A DNA stretch of 64,000 nt from an uncultured Nioella sp. (GCA_947495575.1 CANLZL010000001.1:124001-188000), one strand, 5' to 3'. Positions 8,720-17,122 are shown, counted from the first letter of the stretch. Program-made: numbers and translations. Notes: generated by a model from the sequence alone, not told the origin.

Positions 8720-9415
8720 GTGACGATAGAAGCAATATTTTTTGGCGGAATCGGCGCCGTTGCAGAATGTGCTGATCTAGATCGCAAAGCGTGGAATGCG
8801 GCATTTCGGGCAAACGGGCTGGACTGGAACTGGGATTGGAAGACCTATCAGGGGTTGATCGCAACGCGCGACAATCGCTCGGTGGTGGATCGCTTTGCGG
8901 CGCGCCACGATATGGTTGTTCCGACAGCGGCAATTGAGCGGGGCCAGACCTTGCATTTTTCGGCCATGTTGGCTGCGGGCCTGCCATTGAGGCCCGGAGT
9001 TGCCGGTGTGATCAAATGGGCGGCGCAGCGCGGTATCCGGCTTGGGTTGGTCAGCCGGTCGCAGTCCGAGCCTGTGCGCTCTCTGCTCAAGGCCACGGCC
9101 CGTGCGCGGGGCGGCATCAGTTTCGACGTTGCAATATTGCGCAGCGACCTTATGCATCTGCCACCTCATCCCGATGCATACCGTCTGGCTGTCGATCACC
9201 TGGCCTTAGCGCCGCAATCTTGTCTTGCCGTGGTGGACAGTACCGCTGCATTGGCTTCGGCAGATGCGGCGGGCATTCCGACCCTGGGATTTCCCGGCGC
9301 GCTATCGCGCGATAATGGGTTGGGAGTTCCCGGGCGTGGTGGTGAGGTTCATGTTCTCAGTGCCGACGAAATATCGGCAGCGTGGATGCGCAGCATGCGG
9401 CAGGCGGCGGAATAA
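8720..9415 (+). CDS. HAD-superfamily fold protein lacking the catalytic aspartates
   Basis: The 231-residue protein follows the CbbY/phosphoglycolate phosphatase-like HAD layout. After the first strand comes a helical cap (LDRKAWNAAFRANGLDWNWDWKTYQGLI), then motif II LVSRSQ, the HPDAYRLAVDHLAL segment and motif IV VVDSTAALASADAAGIPTLGFPG. Motif I should read DxDGT but is GGIGA at residues 9-13, so both the nucleophile and the acid/base aspartate are missing. The motif III lysine is also absent (LPPHPDAY). It therefore cannot work as a standard phosphatase and is probably a pseudoenzyme with a binding or regulatory role. The GTG start has GGAGG seven bases upstream. Confidence 0.85.
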   Translation: MTIEAIFFGGIGAVAECADLDRKAWNAAFRANGLDWNWDWKTYQGLIATRDNRSVVDRFAARHDMVVPTAAIERGQTLHFSAMLAAGLPLRPGVAGVIKWAAQRGIRLGLVSRSQSEPVRSLLKATARARGGISFDVAILRSDLMHLPPHPDAYRLAVDHLALAPQSCLAVVDSTAALASADAAGIPTLGFPGALSRDNGLGVPGRGGEVHVLSADEISAAWMRSMRQAAE

Positions 9416-9434
9416 GCGACCTATTTTGTCTGGT

Positions 9435-9448
9435 TTGACCTTGGTCAA
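9435..9448. promoter_or_regulatory. FNR/CRP-type box upstream of the ydcH-like gene
   Basis: TTGACCTTGGTCAA has the form TTGAC-N4-GTCAA, the half-site arrangement recognised by FnrL/DnrD-type proteins in Rhodobacterales. It lies about 60 bases before the start codon at 9509. A match to consensus, without proof of binding. Confidence 0.5.
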
Positions 9449-9508
9449 AGTGGCCCGTCATGCGGGCTGCTAGGACTGGGTCAACATCGTTAGACGAAGG
9501 AGCGCAAC

Positions 9509-9748
9509 ATGTCGAACACCCCTCATGAATTGTCCGAAGATTTCCCGAATGACGGCGACCGCATTCACACCCTGAAAATGGAAAACGCGCATTTTGCCAA
9601 GCTGGTCGAAGAGTATCACGATCTGAACCGCAAAGTGCATCGCGCCGAAACCGGGATCGAACCGCGTGAGGAACTGGCTGAGGTTGACCTGCGCAAACGC
9701 CGGATGCGTGTGAAAGACGAAATCGCCAGCATGCTTGCAAAGGCCTGA
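9509..9748 (+). CDS. YdcH family small coiled-coil protein (DUF465)
   Basis: The 79-residue acidic/basic helical protein contains RIHTLKMENAHFAKLVEEYHDLNRKVHRAE and a C-terminal DLRKRRMRVKDEIASML, the pattern of the YdcH/DUF465 family. It should form a short helical hairpin. Function is not established for the family. AAGGAG stands eight bases before the ATG. The gene has its own terminator, and an FNR-type box lies upstream, so it may be induced at low oxygen. Confidence 0.88.
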   Translation: MSNTPHELSEDFPNDGDRIHTLKMENAHFAKLVEEYHDLNRKVHRAETGIEPREELAEVDLRKRRMRVKDEIASMLAKA

Positions 9749-9773
9749 GGCCGGATTTCATCGAAAAAGCTTC

Positions 9774-9805
9774 GGCGGCGGGCTAGTCTTCGCCGCCTTT
9801 CTTTT
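9774..9805 (+). terminator. Rho-independent terminator after the ydcH-like gene
   Basis: A seven-base-pair GC stem (GGCGGCG with CGCCGCC) with a ten-base loop is followed by TTTCTTTT. Confidence 0.82.
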
Positions 9806-9845
9806 GCAGGGTCGCGCCAGGTTTATTGCGTAATGGGTCCTGCTC

Positions 9846-11015
9846 ATGCACATCAGCGTCAGACATGCCTCTGTTTCTGCCCTATTTGCCGGGCTATTGG
9901 CAGCATTCGTCGGTTTTGCCGGGTCTTTCGCGGTGGTGGTTCAGGGGCTGACTAATGTGGGCGCAAGCCCGGGCCAAGTGGCCTCGGGCCTGATGGCTGC
10001 CTGCGTCGCAATTGGATTTGGTTCGATCCTGCTGAGCTACCTGAGGGCAGAGCCGATCAGCCTAGCCTGGTCGACGCCCGGTTTGGCGTTCCTGGCAACT
10101 CTACCCGTTCCCGAAGGCGGGTTTCCGGTGGCTGTTGGCGCATTTGTTGTGGCCTCTGTGCTCATCATTCTTTCAGGGCTGTGGCGTCCCTTGGGGCGGG
10201 CAGTATCTGCGATCCCAAAGCCTCTTGCGGGGGCCATGTTGGCGGGTGTGCTTTTGCCGCTATGTTTGGCGCCGTTTCAGGCCATCGCGCAATTTCCCTC
10301 GATTGCCCTGCCGATCGTTGTGACCTGGGCCGTTGTTGGTCGGATCAAGAAGCTTCTGGCTGTGCCCGCAGCGGTCTGCGTTGCGGCGGTCCTGATTTCC
10401 CTGAATGCAGCACCGTCTGCAGATGCAGTTGACCTGGCCTTGACCCGCCCAATCTTGACCATTCCCGCCTTTACCGTGGCAGGCGTTACCGGCATTGCGA
10501 TACCGCTTTTCATCATTACCATGGCGGGACAAAACGTGACTGGGATCGCTGTCCTGTCAAGTTTTGGATACCGTCCCGATCCTGGCGCGATGTTTCGATG
10601 GACAGGTCTCTTCAGTCTCCTGATTGTCCCCTTCGCGGCGCCCTTGGTAAATTTGGCCGCCATCACGGCGGCGATTTGCGCCGGTCCTGACGTACATGAC
10701 GATCCTGCGCGCCGGTATTGGGCCGCATTCACGTCTGGAATCTTGTATTTGGCCATCGCAGTATTTGCCGGTGTTGCCGTGTTGTCGCTGAGCATAGCTG
10801 AACCGATCCTGATTGCGGCAGTGGCTGGGTTGGCCCTGTTGGGGGCGCTGGCGTCTTCTTTTGTGACTGCAGTTGGGGATGTAGAGGCGCGTGAGGCGGC
10901 CCTTGTTACATTCCTTGCCACAGCATCCGGCCTTACCTTTTTTGGCATCGGCGGTGCGTTTTGGGGGCTGCTTGCCGGCGGCGCGCTGTACCTATGGGAC
11001 AAACGCAAAGCTTAG
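9846..11015 (+). CDS. benE: BenE family benzoate/H+ symporter-like transporter
   Basis: The 389-residue protein has about eleven hydrophobic segments and BenE signatures: GFAGSFAVVVQGL, STPGLAFLATLP, AIPKPLAGAMLAGVLL, and a late MAGQNVTGIAVLSSFGY. BenE carries benzoate with protons in characterised bacteria, though many homologues have untested substrates and no benzoate catabolic genes are seen nearby. The last four bases overlap the convergent pccR stop. It is likely a single-gene unit. Confidence 0.87.
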   Translation: MHISVRHASVSALFAGLLAAFVGFAGSFAVVVQGLTNVGASPGQVASGLMAACVAIGFGSILLSYLRAEPISLAWSTPGLAFLATLPVPEGGFPVAVGAFVVASVLIILSGLWRPLGRAVSAIPKPLAGAMLAGVLLPLCLAPFQAIAQFPSIALPIVVTWAVVGRIKKLLAVPAAVCVAAVLISLNAAPSADAVDLALTRPILTIPAFTVAGVTGIAIPLFIITMAGQNVTGIAVLSSFGYRPDPGAMFRWTGLFSLLIVPFAAPLVNLAAITAAICAGPDVHDDPARRYWAAFTSGILYLAIAVFAGVAVLSLSIAEPILIAAVAGLALLGALASSFVTAVGDVEAREAALVTFLATASGLTFFGIGGAFWGLLAGGALYLWDKRKA

Positions 11016-12412
11016 CCAACTTCGTAGGGAAGCGTGCCACGCCGGTTTGGGTCGATCCGCAAATGACGTTCCAGCGGCGGGACCGAACGTTGATGGCAAT
11101 TGGCGCGCTCGCAGATCCGGCAGGAAATGCCAATTGGTTGATAGGCCTCGGCTTTGCTCAACGCCATACCATCGGCATAGACCACGGCCTCGGCATGCTG
11201 AACTTCGCAGCCAAGGCCGATGGCATAGCGGCGTACAGGCGCGTGAAACGATCCACCGGATTTTGAGACATCGCGAGCCAGGCAAAAATAGCGAACGCCA
11301 TCGGGTGTTTCGGCCAATTGGCGCAAGAACCTGCCGGGAACTTCAAAGGCCTGATGGACGTTCCAAAGCGGGCAAGCGCCACCGAAACGGGCAAATTGCA
11401 GTCGCGTTGCTGAGTGGCGTTTTGTGATTGTTCCGGCCTGATCCACCCGTACGAAGAAAAACGGAATTCCTTTCGCTCCGGGTCGCTGAAGGGTGGAAAG
11501 CCGATGCGCAATTTGTTCGATCGAGGCACCAAACCGCATTGAAAGCTGTTCAAGGTCATGTCGCGTATCCGCGGCGGCCTCTGAAAACCGGGCATAGGGC
11601 ATCAAAACGGCGCCAGCGAAGTAATTGGCCATACCAATTTTTGCAATGGCGCGGGCGGTATCTGTCTGGAAACGAGCAAGGTCCAGTGTGGCGTCCAGCA
11701 ATCGGTCCTGTGCCACCAAGGCGTATTGGTGGAGTAGCTGAAAGCGTTGCGTTTCAGGGGCCGCGCGGGGGGAAATCGTCAATTCCTTTCGTGCGGTGTC
11801 ATAGCGGCGGACGCCCTCACCGGCGGCATATCTGATCGTGACGCCCTCGGCCTCGAACGCCGTCAGAATATGGCCGTCCAGATCGTCGCCTGCCAAGGTC
11901 GCAAAGCGCTCTGCGGCGCGGTCAACTGCATCGACGTAGTTATCGCAATAGTGAAAGAAGTCCCGCACCTCTTCCCAAGGGCTGGCGGATACGCGCGCGC
12001 CTTCACGACCCAGAGCTTCGTCCAACGAGGCGAGGCGTTCATGGGTTTGACGATAGGCGCGATGCAAATCCAAAAAGGCGCGCGCCAGTGCTGGCGCATT
12101 TGAAGCCGTTAGTCGCAAATCTGGAAGTGGTGGTGAGGTCTCGGATCCCGCAAATACCGGGTCTGCCAGCGCTTCGCGCATGTCTGAGACCAGCCGTTCT
12201 GTATCGCCAGATCCAAGCTCGGATAAATCGAAACCAAATTCCTGAACCAGTCCCAGCATTACGCCAGAGGAAACTGGGCGGTTGTTGTTTTCCATCTGGT
12301 TGAGATAAGGCAGAGACACGCCAAGCTTGCCGGCAAAATCCTTTTGCGTCAGCCCCAACCGTCCGCGCAATTCGCGCAGTTTTGCGCCCGCATAGAGTTT
12401 TTGAATTGCCAT
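11012..12412 (-). CDS. pccR: Short-chain fatty acyl-CoA regulator PccR (ScfR family)
   Basis: The 466-residue protein has an N-terminal XRE helix-turn-helix (LRGRLGLTQKDFAGKLGVSLPYLNQMENN), an ImmA/IrrE-like middle domain (about 180-270) and a C-terminal DUF2083 domain with CRICERANC near residue 435. This is the architecture of ScfR regulators such as RamB, MccR and PccR. In Rhodobacter sphaeroides PccR controls propionyl-CoA carboxylase. The IrrE-like part reads LLHQYALVAQ where peptidases have HExxH, so it is probably a ligand-binding rather than proteolytic domain. Context with pccB and pccA supports PccR. Two TTTGCAAA sites directly before the start suggest autoregulation. Confidence 0.9.
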   Translation of the reverse strand: MAIQKLYAGAKLRELRGRLGLTQKDFAGKLGVSLPYLNQMENNNRPVSSGVMLGLVQEFGFDLSELGSGDTERLVSDMREALADPVFAGSETSPPLPDLRLTASNAPALARAFLDLHRAYRQTHERLASLDEALGREGARVSASPWEEVRDFFHYCDNYVDAVDRAAERFATLAGDDLDGHILTAFEAEGVTIRYAAGEGVRRYDTARKELTISPRAAPETQRFQLLHQYALVAQDRLLDATLDLARFQTDTARAIAKIGMANYFAGAVLMPYARFSEAAADTRHDLEQLSMRFGASIEQIAHRLSTLQRPGAKGIPFFFVRVDQAGTITKRHSATRLQFARFGGACPLWNVHQAFEVPGRFLRQLAETPDGVRYFCLARDVSKSGGSFHAPVRRYAIGLGCEVQHAEAVVYADGMALSKAEAYQPIGISCRICERANCHQRSVPPLERHLRIDPNRRGTLPYEVG

Positions 12413-12425
12413 GGTCTGCCCCCAG

Positions 12426-12453
12426 TTTGCAAATCAAGTATGCGGTTTGCAAA
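12426..12453. promoter_or_regulatory. Paired TTTGCAAA sites before pccR (likely PccR operator)
   Basis: Two perfect palindromic octamers TTTGCAAA stand at 12426-12433 and 12446-12453, 20 bases apart start to start, 14-41 bases upstream of the pccR ATG. The octamer matches the PccR half-site described for Rhodobacter sphaeroides. Autoregulation is inferred. Confidence 0.75.
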
Positions 12454-12469
12454 GTCACGCGGCAAGGGG

Positions 12470-13729
12470 TCAGACGCCTTCGATCTGCCGTTCGCGGCGG
12501 ATCGTGTAAAGGATTGAGGCCAACGATAGGGCTGAGACAACGATCATAATGACGATAAGGGGCAGGGCCGTGCTTCCAACGCCCAAGATGCTCCCGGCAA
12601 ACGCCGATAGCGCAGCGCCCCCCGCAATCATGATCGAGCCTCCCAATCCGCTGGCGGACCCTGCCAGATGAGGGCGAACCGACAGCATCCCGGCATTTGC
12701 ATTGGGCAGGACCATGCCATTGCCCAACCCTACTGCGGTCATCGTGCCGAAGAAAACGAATGCGGAATCATGTCCGGTCAAAAACAGGATCAAAGCGGGC
12801 ACCAGGCCGAAGGTGGAGCCCATCGCGCCGAAGAGGATCATCTTGTTGATGCCAACCCGGACAGAAAACTTGCCAGAAATGAAATTTCCAAGAAAATATC
12901 CAAGCGCAGGAGAGCCGAAGAAAAGACCAACTTGCGCAGGGCTGAGGTTGTAGATTTCAGAGCCCACATAGGGGGCACCACCGAGATAGGCAAAAAATGC
13001 TCCAGAGGCAAAAGCCGCCGCCGCGCAATAGCCCCAAAAGCGTCGAGACGTCAGCAGTTCGGGGTATTCGCGCACCTGTTCGCGAAAGCTTTGTGTTGCC
13101 GGGCGGGCCGTTTCGCCCAAATCAGACCAAGTCAGCCATAGGACGAGCAGGCCAACAAGAAACAGTACAATGAAATTCGATTGCCAGCCGAAAGCCTGAT
13201 CCAGTACGCCACCAAGCGCGGGCCCGATCATTGGAACAACCGCCATGCCCATCGTCACATATCCGATCATCGAAGCAGCCTGATCGGTGTCGACCATGTC
13301 GCGCACAACCGCGCGGCCCAAGACCAGACCGGCAACAACGACGGCCTGCGCCATTCTGAAGGCCAAGAAAATCTCAGCGGTCGGAGCGAAAATGCAACCG
13401 ATCGTGGCAAGGGAGAACAGAGTGAAACTGGCAAGCAGGACCGGGCGACGACCAAACCTGTCTGAAATTGGCCCAATGCCCAATTGCAAGACGGCATTTA
13501 CAGCAAGGTACAGCGAAACAGATAACTGCAGCAGTCGATAGTCCGCTCCATAATACTCGGCCATATTGGGCAGAGAGGGCAGAAACATATTCATCGACAA
13601 CGCGCCCAGCCCAGTAGCCAGGATTAGTGTCGAGATGTGCGGCGGGGTCGTCCTGTCGAAGTAACGGACGTCGGACAATGAACTCATTGGTTCAGTTACA
13701 GGCAGCGACCCGGCTTTGTCTATGTTCAT
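12470..13729 (-). CDS. Bcr/CflA family MFS drug-resistance transporter
   Basis: The 419-residue protein has twelve predicted helices and the 12-TM drug:H+ antiporter motifs. Motif A is GPISDRFGRRPVLL after helix 2, and motif C-like GPALGGVLDQAFGWQ lies in helix 5. MSMNMFLPSLP-type sequence in helix 1 is typical of the Bcr group. It expels small molecules in exchange for protons; the substrate here is unknown. The gene lies between pccR and pccB, and its promoter shares the intergenic region with the TTTGCAAA array, so it may belong to the PccR regulon. About 60 bases separate its stop from pccR. Confidence 0.88.
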   Translation of the reverse strand: MNIDKAGSLPVTEPMSSLSDVRYFDRTTPPHISTLILATGLGALSMNMFLPSLPNMAEYYGADYRLLQLSVSLYLAVNAVLQLGIGPISDRFGRRPVLLASFTLFSLATIGCIFAPTAEIFLAFRMAQAVVVAGLVLGRAVVRDMVDTDQAASMIGYVTMGMAVVPMIGPALGGVLDQAFGWQSNFIVLFLVGLLVLWLTWSDLGETARPATQSFREQVREYPELLTSRRFWGYCAAAAFASGAFFAYLGGAPYVGSEIYNLSPAQVGLFFGSPALGYFLGNFISGKFSVRVGINKMILFGAMGSTFGLVPALILFLTGHDSAFVFFGTMTAVGLGNGMVLPNANAGMLSVRPHLAGSASGLGGSIMIAGGAALSAFAGSILGVGSTALPLIVIMIVVSALSLASILYTIRRERQIEGV

Positions 13730-13751
13730 GAATGCACAGACTTAAGGGCGA

Positions 13752-13799
13752 TTTGCAAGTTAGCAAATGCAAATGAAGCAAACCACTGAACTTTGCAAA
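13752..13799. promoter_or_regulatory. TTTGCAAA-like array between the MFS gene and pccB (likely PccR operator)
   Basis: The divergent region holds TTTGCAAG at 13752-13759, TTAGCAAA at 13760-13767, AATGCAAA at 13766-13773 and a perfect TTTGCAAA at 13792-13799. The outer sites are 40 bases apart, twice the 20-base spacing seen at pccR. This fits cooperative PccR binding that could affect both divergent genes. Confidence 0.72.
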
Positions 13800-13882
13800 T
13801 ATGCTCAATATTGATAGCCGTGTTGGCAGAATTCGCTTAGGGTCCGCGGAAATTGCCGCCACATGAAGCCGAAGGGGACCCC

Positions 13883-15415
13883 ATGAAAGATATCCTGCAC
13901 GAATTGGAGCAACGCCGCGAAGAGGCCCGTCTTGGTGGCGGCCAGCGTCGCATCGACAGCCAGCACAGCAAGGGTAAACTGACGGCGCGCGAGCGGATCG
14001 ATCTTTTGCTGGACGAGGGGTCCTTTGAAGAGTTCGACATGTTCAAGACCCACCGCTGCACGGATTTCGGGATGGAGAAATCCAAACCTGCCGGCGACGG
14101 AGTTGTGACCGGCTGGGGTACAGTGAATGGCCGAATGGTCTATGTGTTTTCGCAGGATTTCACGGTTTTCGGCGGTTCGCTGTCGGAAACACATGCCGAA
14201 AAAATCTGCAAGATCATGGATATGGCCGTGCAAAACGGTGCGCCTGTGATTGGCATCAACGACTCAGGCGGTGCACGTATTCAAGAGGGCGTGGCCTCAC
14301 TTGCCGGTTACGCGGAAGTGTTCCAGCGCAACATCATGGCCTCGGGCGTGGTCCCGCAGATATCGGTCATCATGGGGCCATGTGCAGGCGGTGCTGTTTA
14401 TTCACCCGCCATGACCGACTTTATTTTCATGGTCAAAGACAGCAGCTATATGTTTGTCACCGGCCCTGACGTGGTGAAAACCGTGACCAATGAGCAAGTC
14501 ACGGCAGAGGAGCTTGGCGGCGCCTCGACCCACACCAAGAAATCGTCGGTGGCTGATGGCGCGTTCGAAAATGACGTGGAAGCGATGGCAGAGGTTCGCC
14601 GCCTGGTCGACTTCCTGCCGCTCAACAATCGCGAAAAGCCCCCGGTTCGTCCTTTCTTTGATGATGTCGCGCGGGTGGAAGAAAGCCTTGATACGCTTAT
14701 TCCTGATAATCCAAACACGCCCTATGACATGAAGGAACTCATTCACAAGTTGGCTGACGAAGGGGATTTTTATGAAATCCAGGAAGATTTCGCCAAGAAC
14801 ATCCTAACCGGTTTTGTGCGTCTTGAGGGATCAACCGTGGGTGTCGTCGCCAACCAGCCAATGGTTCTGGCGGGCTGCCTTGATATCGACAGTTCTCGCA
14901 AAGCCGCGCGGTTCGTCCGGTTCTGCGACGCCTTCGAAATTCCAATCCTGACGCTCGTCGATGTGCCTGGTTTCCTTCCCGGCACTTCTCAGGAATATGG
15001 CGGCGTCATTAAGCACGGCGCGAAATTGCTCTTTGCCTATGGTGAGGCGACAGTCCCAAAGGTGACCGTCATCACCCGCAAGGCCTATGGTGGGGCATAT
15101 GACGTGATGGCGTCAAAACACTTACGCGGCGATTTCAACTATGCTTGGCCAACTGCTGAAATCGCGGTGATGGGCGCCAAGGGCGCGACGGAGATTATCC
15201 ATAGGGCAGATCTCGGTGATGCTGAAAAGATCGCGGCTCATGCAAAGGATTACGAAGATCGCTTCGCCAATCCTTTCGTTGCCGCCGAAAAAGGCTTCAT
15301 CGACGAAGTGATCATGCCGCATTCGACCCGTCGTCGAGTCTGCCGCGCCTTTGCCTCGTTGCGTGGCAAGAGCCTGCAGAACCCGTGGAAAAAGCACGAC
15401 AACATCCCGCTCTGA
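13883..15415 (+). CDS. pccB: Propionyl-CoA carboxylase beta (carboxyltransferase) subunit
   Basis: The 510-residue protein starts [20 protein letters not shown] and shows the acyl-CoA carboxyltransferase signatures [10 protein letters not shown] (residues 127-136) and [12 protein letters not shown], plus the C-terminal half [25 protein letters not shown]. It moves the carboxyl group from biotin on PccA to propionyl-CoA, giving (S)-methylmalonyl-CoA, as part of an alpha6-beta6 complex in the cytoplasm. AAGGGGA before the ATG at 13883 supports this start over the frame extension to 13853. pccA is 2.1 kb downstream, separated by five small genes and several terminators. Confidence 0.97.
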   Translation: MKDILHELEQRREEARLGGGQRRIDSQHSKGKLTARERIDLLLDEGSFEEFDMFKTHRCTDFGMEKSKPAGDGVVTGWGTVNGRMVYVFSQDFTVFGGSLSETHAEKICKIMDMAVQNGAPVIGINDSGGARIQEGVASLAGYAEVFQRNIMASGVVPQISVIMGPCAGGAVYSPAMTDFIFMVKDSSYMFVTGPDVVKTVTNEQVTAEELGGASTHTKKSSVADGAFENDVEAMAEVRRLVDFLPLNNREKPPVRPFFDDVARVEESLDTLIPDNPNTPYDMKELIHKLADEGDFYEIQEDFAKNILTGFVRLEGSTVGVVANQPMVLAGCLDIDSSRKAARFVRFCDAFEIPILTLVDVPGFLPGTSQEYGGVIKHGAKLLFAYGEATVPKVTVITRKAYGGAYDVMASKHLRGDFNYAWPTAEIAVMGAKGATEIIHRADLGDAEKIAAHAKDYEDRFANPFVAAEKGFIDEVIMPHSTRRRVCRAFASLRGKSLQNPWKKHDNIPL

Positions 15416-15441
15416 TCACACCACCCGGAGACTTGCATTAA

Positions 15442-15786
15442 ATGAGCCGCCGCAACTGGCATATCCTGCGTGAGGGCACGTCGCTGACTTTGGCGCGCCA
15501 CTTGCCTGCCCGGTTTGACTTCCGGGCCACGGCACAGTTTCCCCGTGTGGGTAAGCTGCGGCTGGCGCAACAGGTGCGGCAGGATATGTGGCGGCTTTTG
15601 CAGGACGTCCGGGGATTTTCACCCGTGATCCACTTGGAGGAGATGGATCACGGGCTGATGCTTTGTGCGGGCGGGCGGGTCGAGGGCCCCGCCCCCCGTG
15701 CAAAGCTTGAATCAAAACTGGCGGAGCTTCTGGACTCTCCACGCCATCGGCAACGTTGGCTTGCCTATGCCGGAGGTCGGTCATGA
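15442..15786 (+). CDS. Conserved-type hypothetical protein, 114 aa, downstream of pccB
   Basis: I do not recognise this family. The protein is rich in arginine and leucine with a start like MSRRNWHILREGTSLTLARHLPARFDF, no signal peptide and no membrane helix, so it should be cytoplasmic. It lies 26 bases after pccB and its stop overlaps the start of the next gene as ATGA, so the three genes are translationally linked. The position suggests a minor role tied to propionyl-CoA carboxylase, but no motif supports a specific function. Confidence 0.7.
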   Translation: MSRRNWHILREGTSLTLARHLPARFDFRATAQFPRVGKLRLAQQVRQDMWRLLQDVRGFSPVIHLEEMDHGLMLCAGGRVEGPAPRAKLESKLAELLDSPRHRQRWLAYAGGRS

Positions 15787-16163
15787 AAATTACCCTGGCC
15801 TCAGTCCTTCTTTCGCTCGCAATGCCGCTTCAGGCCGACCCTCTCCCTTCGGGTCTGGACGCGGAGCTGTTGGAAAGCCTTGTGGAAAGGCAACCCAATG
15901 GCGACAGCTGGCTGGTCTTGCGCGTTCTTGCGCCAGGGCTGGCCCATGCTGATCTATTGGCAGAGCAAGTGGCCGCTGACACGGACGCCGCTTGCGAACG
16001 ATGGGGCGTTGTCGAGGCCGCAAACCTTACCCCCGCGCCTGCGCAGATAGTCTTGCAAATCATGAGCGCGGATGTGCCGCGCGGCAGTTCATCTCCGGAT
16101 ATCGCGCAGATTTTCGCCGGATATCGTTACGAAAACGGTCTCTGCATTTGGGAGGATTTCTGA
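15783..16163 (+). CDS. Small exported hypothetical protein, 126 aa
   Basis: The ATG at 15783 overlaps the previous stop (ATGA). The first 18-20 residues (MKITLASVLLSLAMPLQA) form a typical signal peptide ending at an alanine, so the mature protein of about 107 residues should be periplasmic. Two cysteines (ACERWG and GLCIWEDF) could form a disulfide. I know no characterised homologue. A secreted protein translationally coupled behind a cytoplasmic carboxylase subunit is unexpected and hints at conserved but unexplained synteny. Confidence 0.72.
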   Translation: MKITLASVLLSLAMPLQADPLPSGLDAELLESLVERQPNGDSWLVLRVLAPGLAHADLLAEQVAADTDAACERWGVVEAANLTPAPAQIVLQIMSADVPRGSSSPDIAQIFAGYRYENGLCIWEDF

Positions 16164-16365
16164 TGCTCCTACAACATGTTGCGACCCGACGTTCCTGTGG
16201 ATATCTTTTTGCGCTCATTTGGCCACAGGCCACATTCCCGCCACAGTTCAGCTGCATTTCCGCCGCCCCGTTTGGTATGCTCGGCGCGGGCCACACCCTC
16301 GTGGCTCATCCCGGGAATCCCGGCCAAAAAAAATCGGCCGGGACAAAACTAAATAGGAGAGCAGG

Positions 16366-16509
16366 ATGTCCAATCGCATCAAAGCCCTTCTGGCTTTGGC
16401 CTGTGTTGTCGGCGTATCCGCCTGCGCATCGGCACCCGAGCCAGAAGAAATCATCATCATTGACCCCGCGCCCATCGTGGCCGAACCGGTCTACAACAAA
16501 TACGGGTGA
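16366..16509 (+). CDS. Very small lipoprotein, 47 aa
   Basis: This short gene reads MSNRIKALLALACVVGVSAC followed by a short tail rich in E, I and P, ending VYNKYG. VSAC is a lipobox, so the mature lipid-anchored peptide is about 28 residues and contains PEPEEIIIID. AGGAG lies at 16355-16359, seven bases before the ATG. A terminator follows 12 bases after the stop, so it is expressed on its own. Its size places it below the cut-off of many gene callers. Function unknown. Confidence 0.75.
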   Translation: MSNRIKALLALACVVGVSACASAPEPEEIIIIDPAPIVAEPVYNKYG

Positions 16510-16520
16510 TGTTTCCCCTG

Positions 16521-16551
16521 CCGGACGGGGGGCTGTCCTCGTCCGGTTTTT
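16521..16551 (+). terminator. Rho-independent terminator after the 47-aa lipoprotein gene
   Basis: CCGGACG pairs with CGTCCGG, extended by three more pairs including one G-T, and is followed by TTTTT. Confidence 0.85.
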
Positions 16552-16587
16552 CCGCCATAGCTGTCTCCAGAACTTGGAGGTTATGGC

Positions 16588-16959
16588 ATGATCAAACATC
16601 GCGGATTCCCATCCCGCCTGCCGGGAACGGATTACCAATTCACACTTCGCCGAGAAAACAAGAAGGGCGCGACGCCCTTGATTGCGCGCGAACGCTACGC
16701 TGATCGCAGGCCCGCCGACAGGCGCGCAGATGCAGGTTTTGTCGAGGCGCTTTGGCTTATGTTCGGTGACCAGCCATTTGTGCGCGGTAACCTGGATGCC
16801 GGACGTCTTAGCTGGCTTTTGGGGCGAGAAGTGATCGCGCTTGATGATCCTTTTGACCCTGAAGATTACGACGCGCTTTTACAGTTGGATGTGGACAGGG
16901 CCCGCGCGGCATTTCCGGATGCGTTTAACGGATCTGGTCATTGGGAGGGGTCGGCATGA
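16588..16959 (+). CDS. Hypothetical protein, 123 aa, between pccB and pccA
   Basis: GGAGG stands about seven bases before the ATG at 16588. The N-terminal half is very basic (LRRENKKGATPLIARERYADRRPADRR) and the C-terminal half acidic (ALDDPFDPEDYDALLQLDVDRARAAFPDAF). No signal peptide or membrane helix is present. I do not recognise a family. The charge split suggests nucleic-acid or protein contact, but that is speculation. It has its own downstream terminator at 17123-17162. Confidence 0.68.
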   Translation: MIKHRGFPSRLPGTDYQFTLRRENKKGATPLIARERYADRRPADRRADAGFVEALWLMFGDQPFVRGNLDAGRLSWLLGREVIALDDPFDPEDYDALLQLDVDRARAAFPDAFNGSGHWEGSA

Positions 16960-17122
16960 ACCTGCCTACGCCCAGTCTGATTGCGCAATTTTGCGCCCAA
17001 AAAACTGCGATGGGCCGTTCCTGCTTCTGTGTGGAAAAATCTCGTGCAAACGTCTTTGTGTCGGTCCGAGTCCCCAGCTTCAAATGGACCGATGGTAATG
17101 TGACGTGTTACCCTTCCCCTTC

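Noticed and set aside
16318-16343. A perfect eight-base-pair stem TCCCGGCC/GGCCGGGA with an A-rich loop
   Set aside because: It has no T-run on either strand. It may be a leader structure of the 47-aa gene but cannot be called a terminator.
16163-16591. A frame starting with ATG at 16163 behind GGGAGG, overlapping the previous stop
   Set aside because: The spacing is good, but the product has irregular composition and covers the 47-aa lipoprotein gene in another frame. The ribosome-binding-like match is probably chance.
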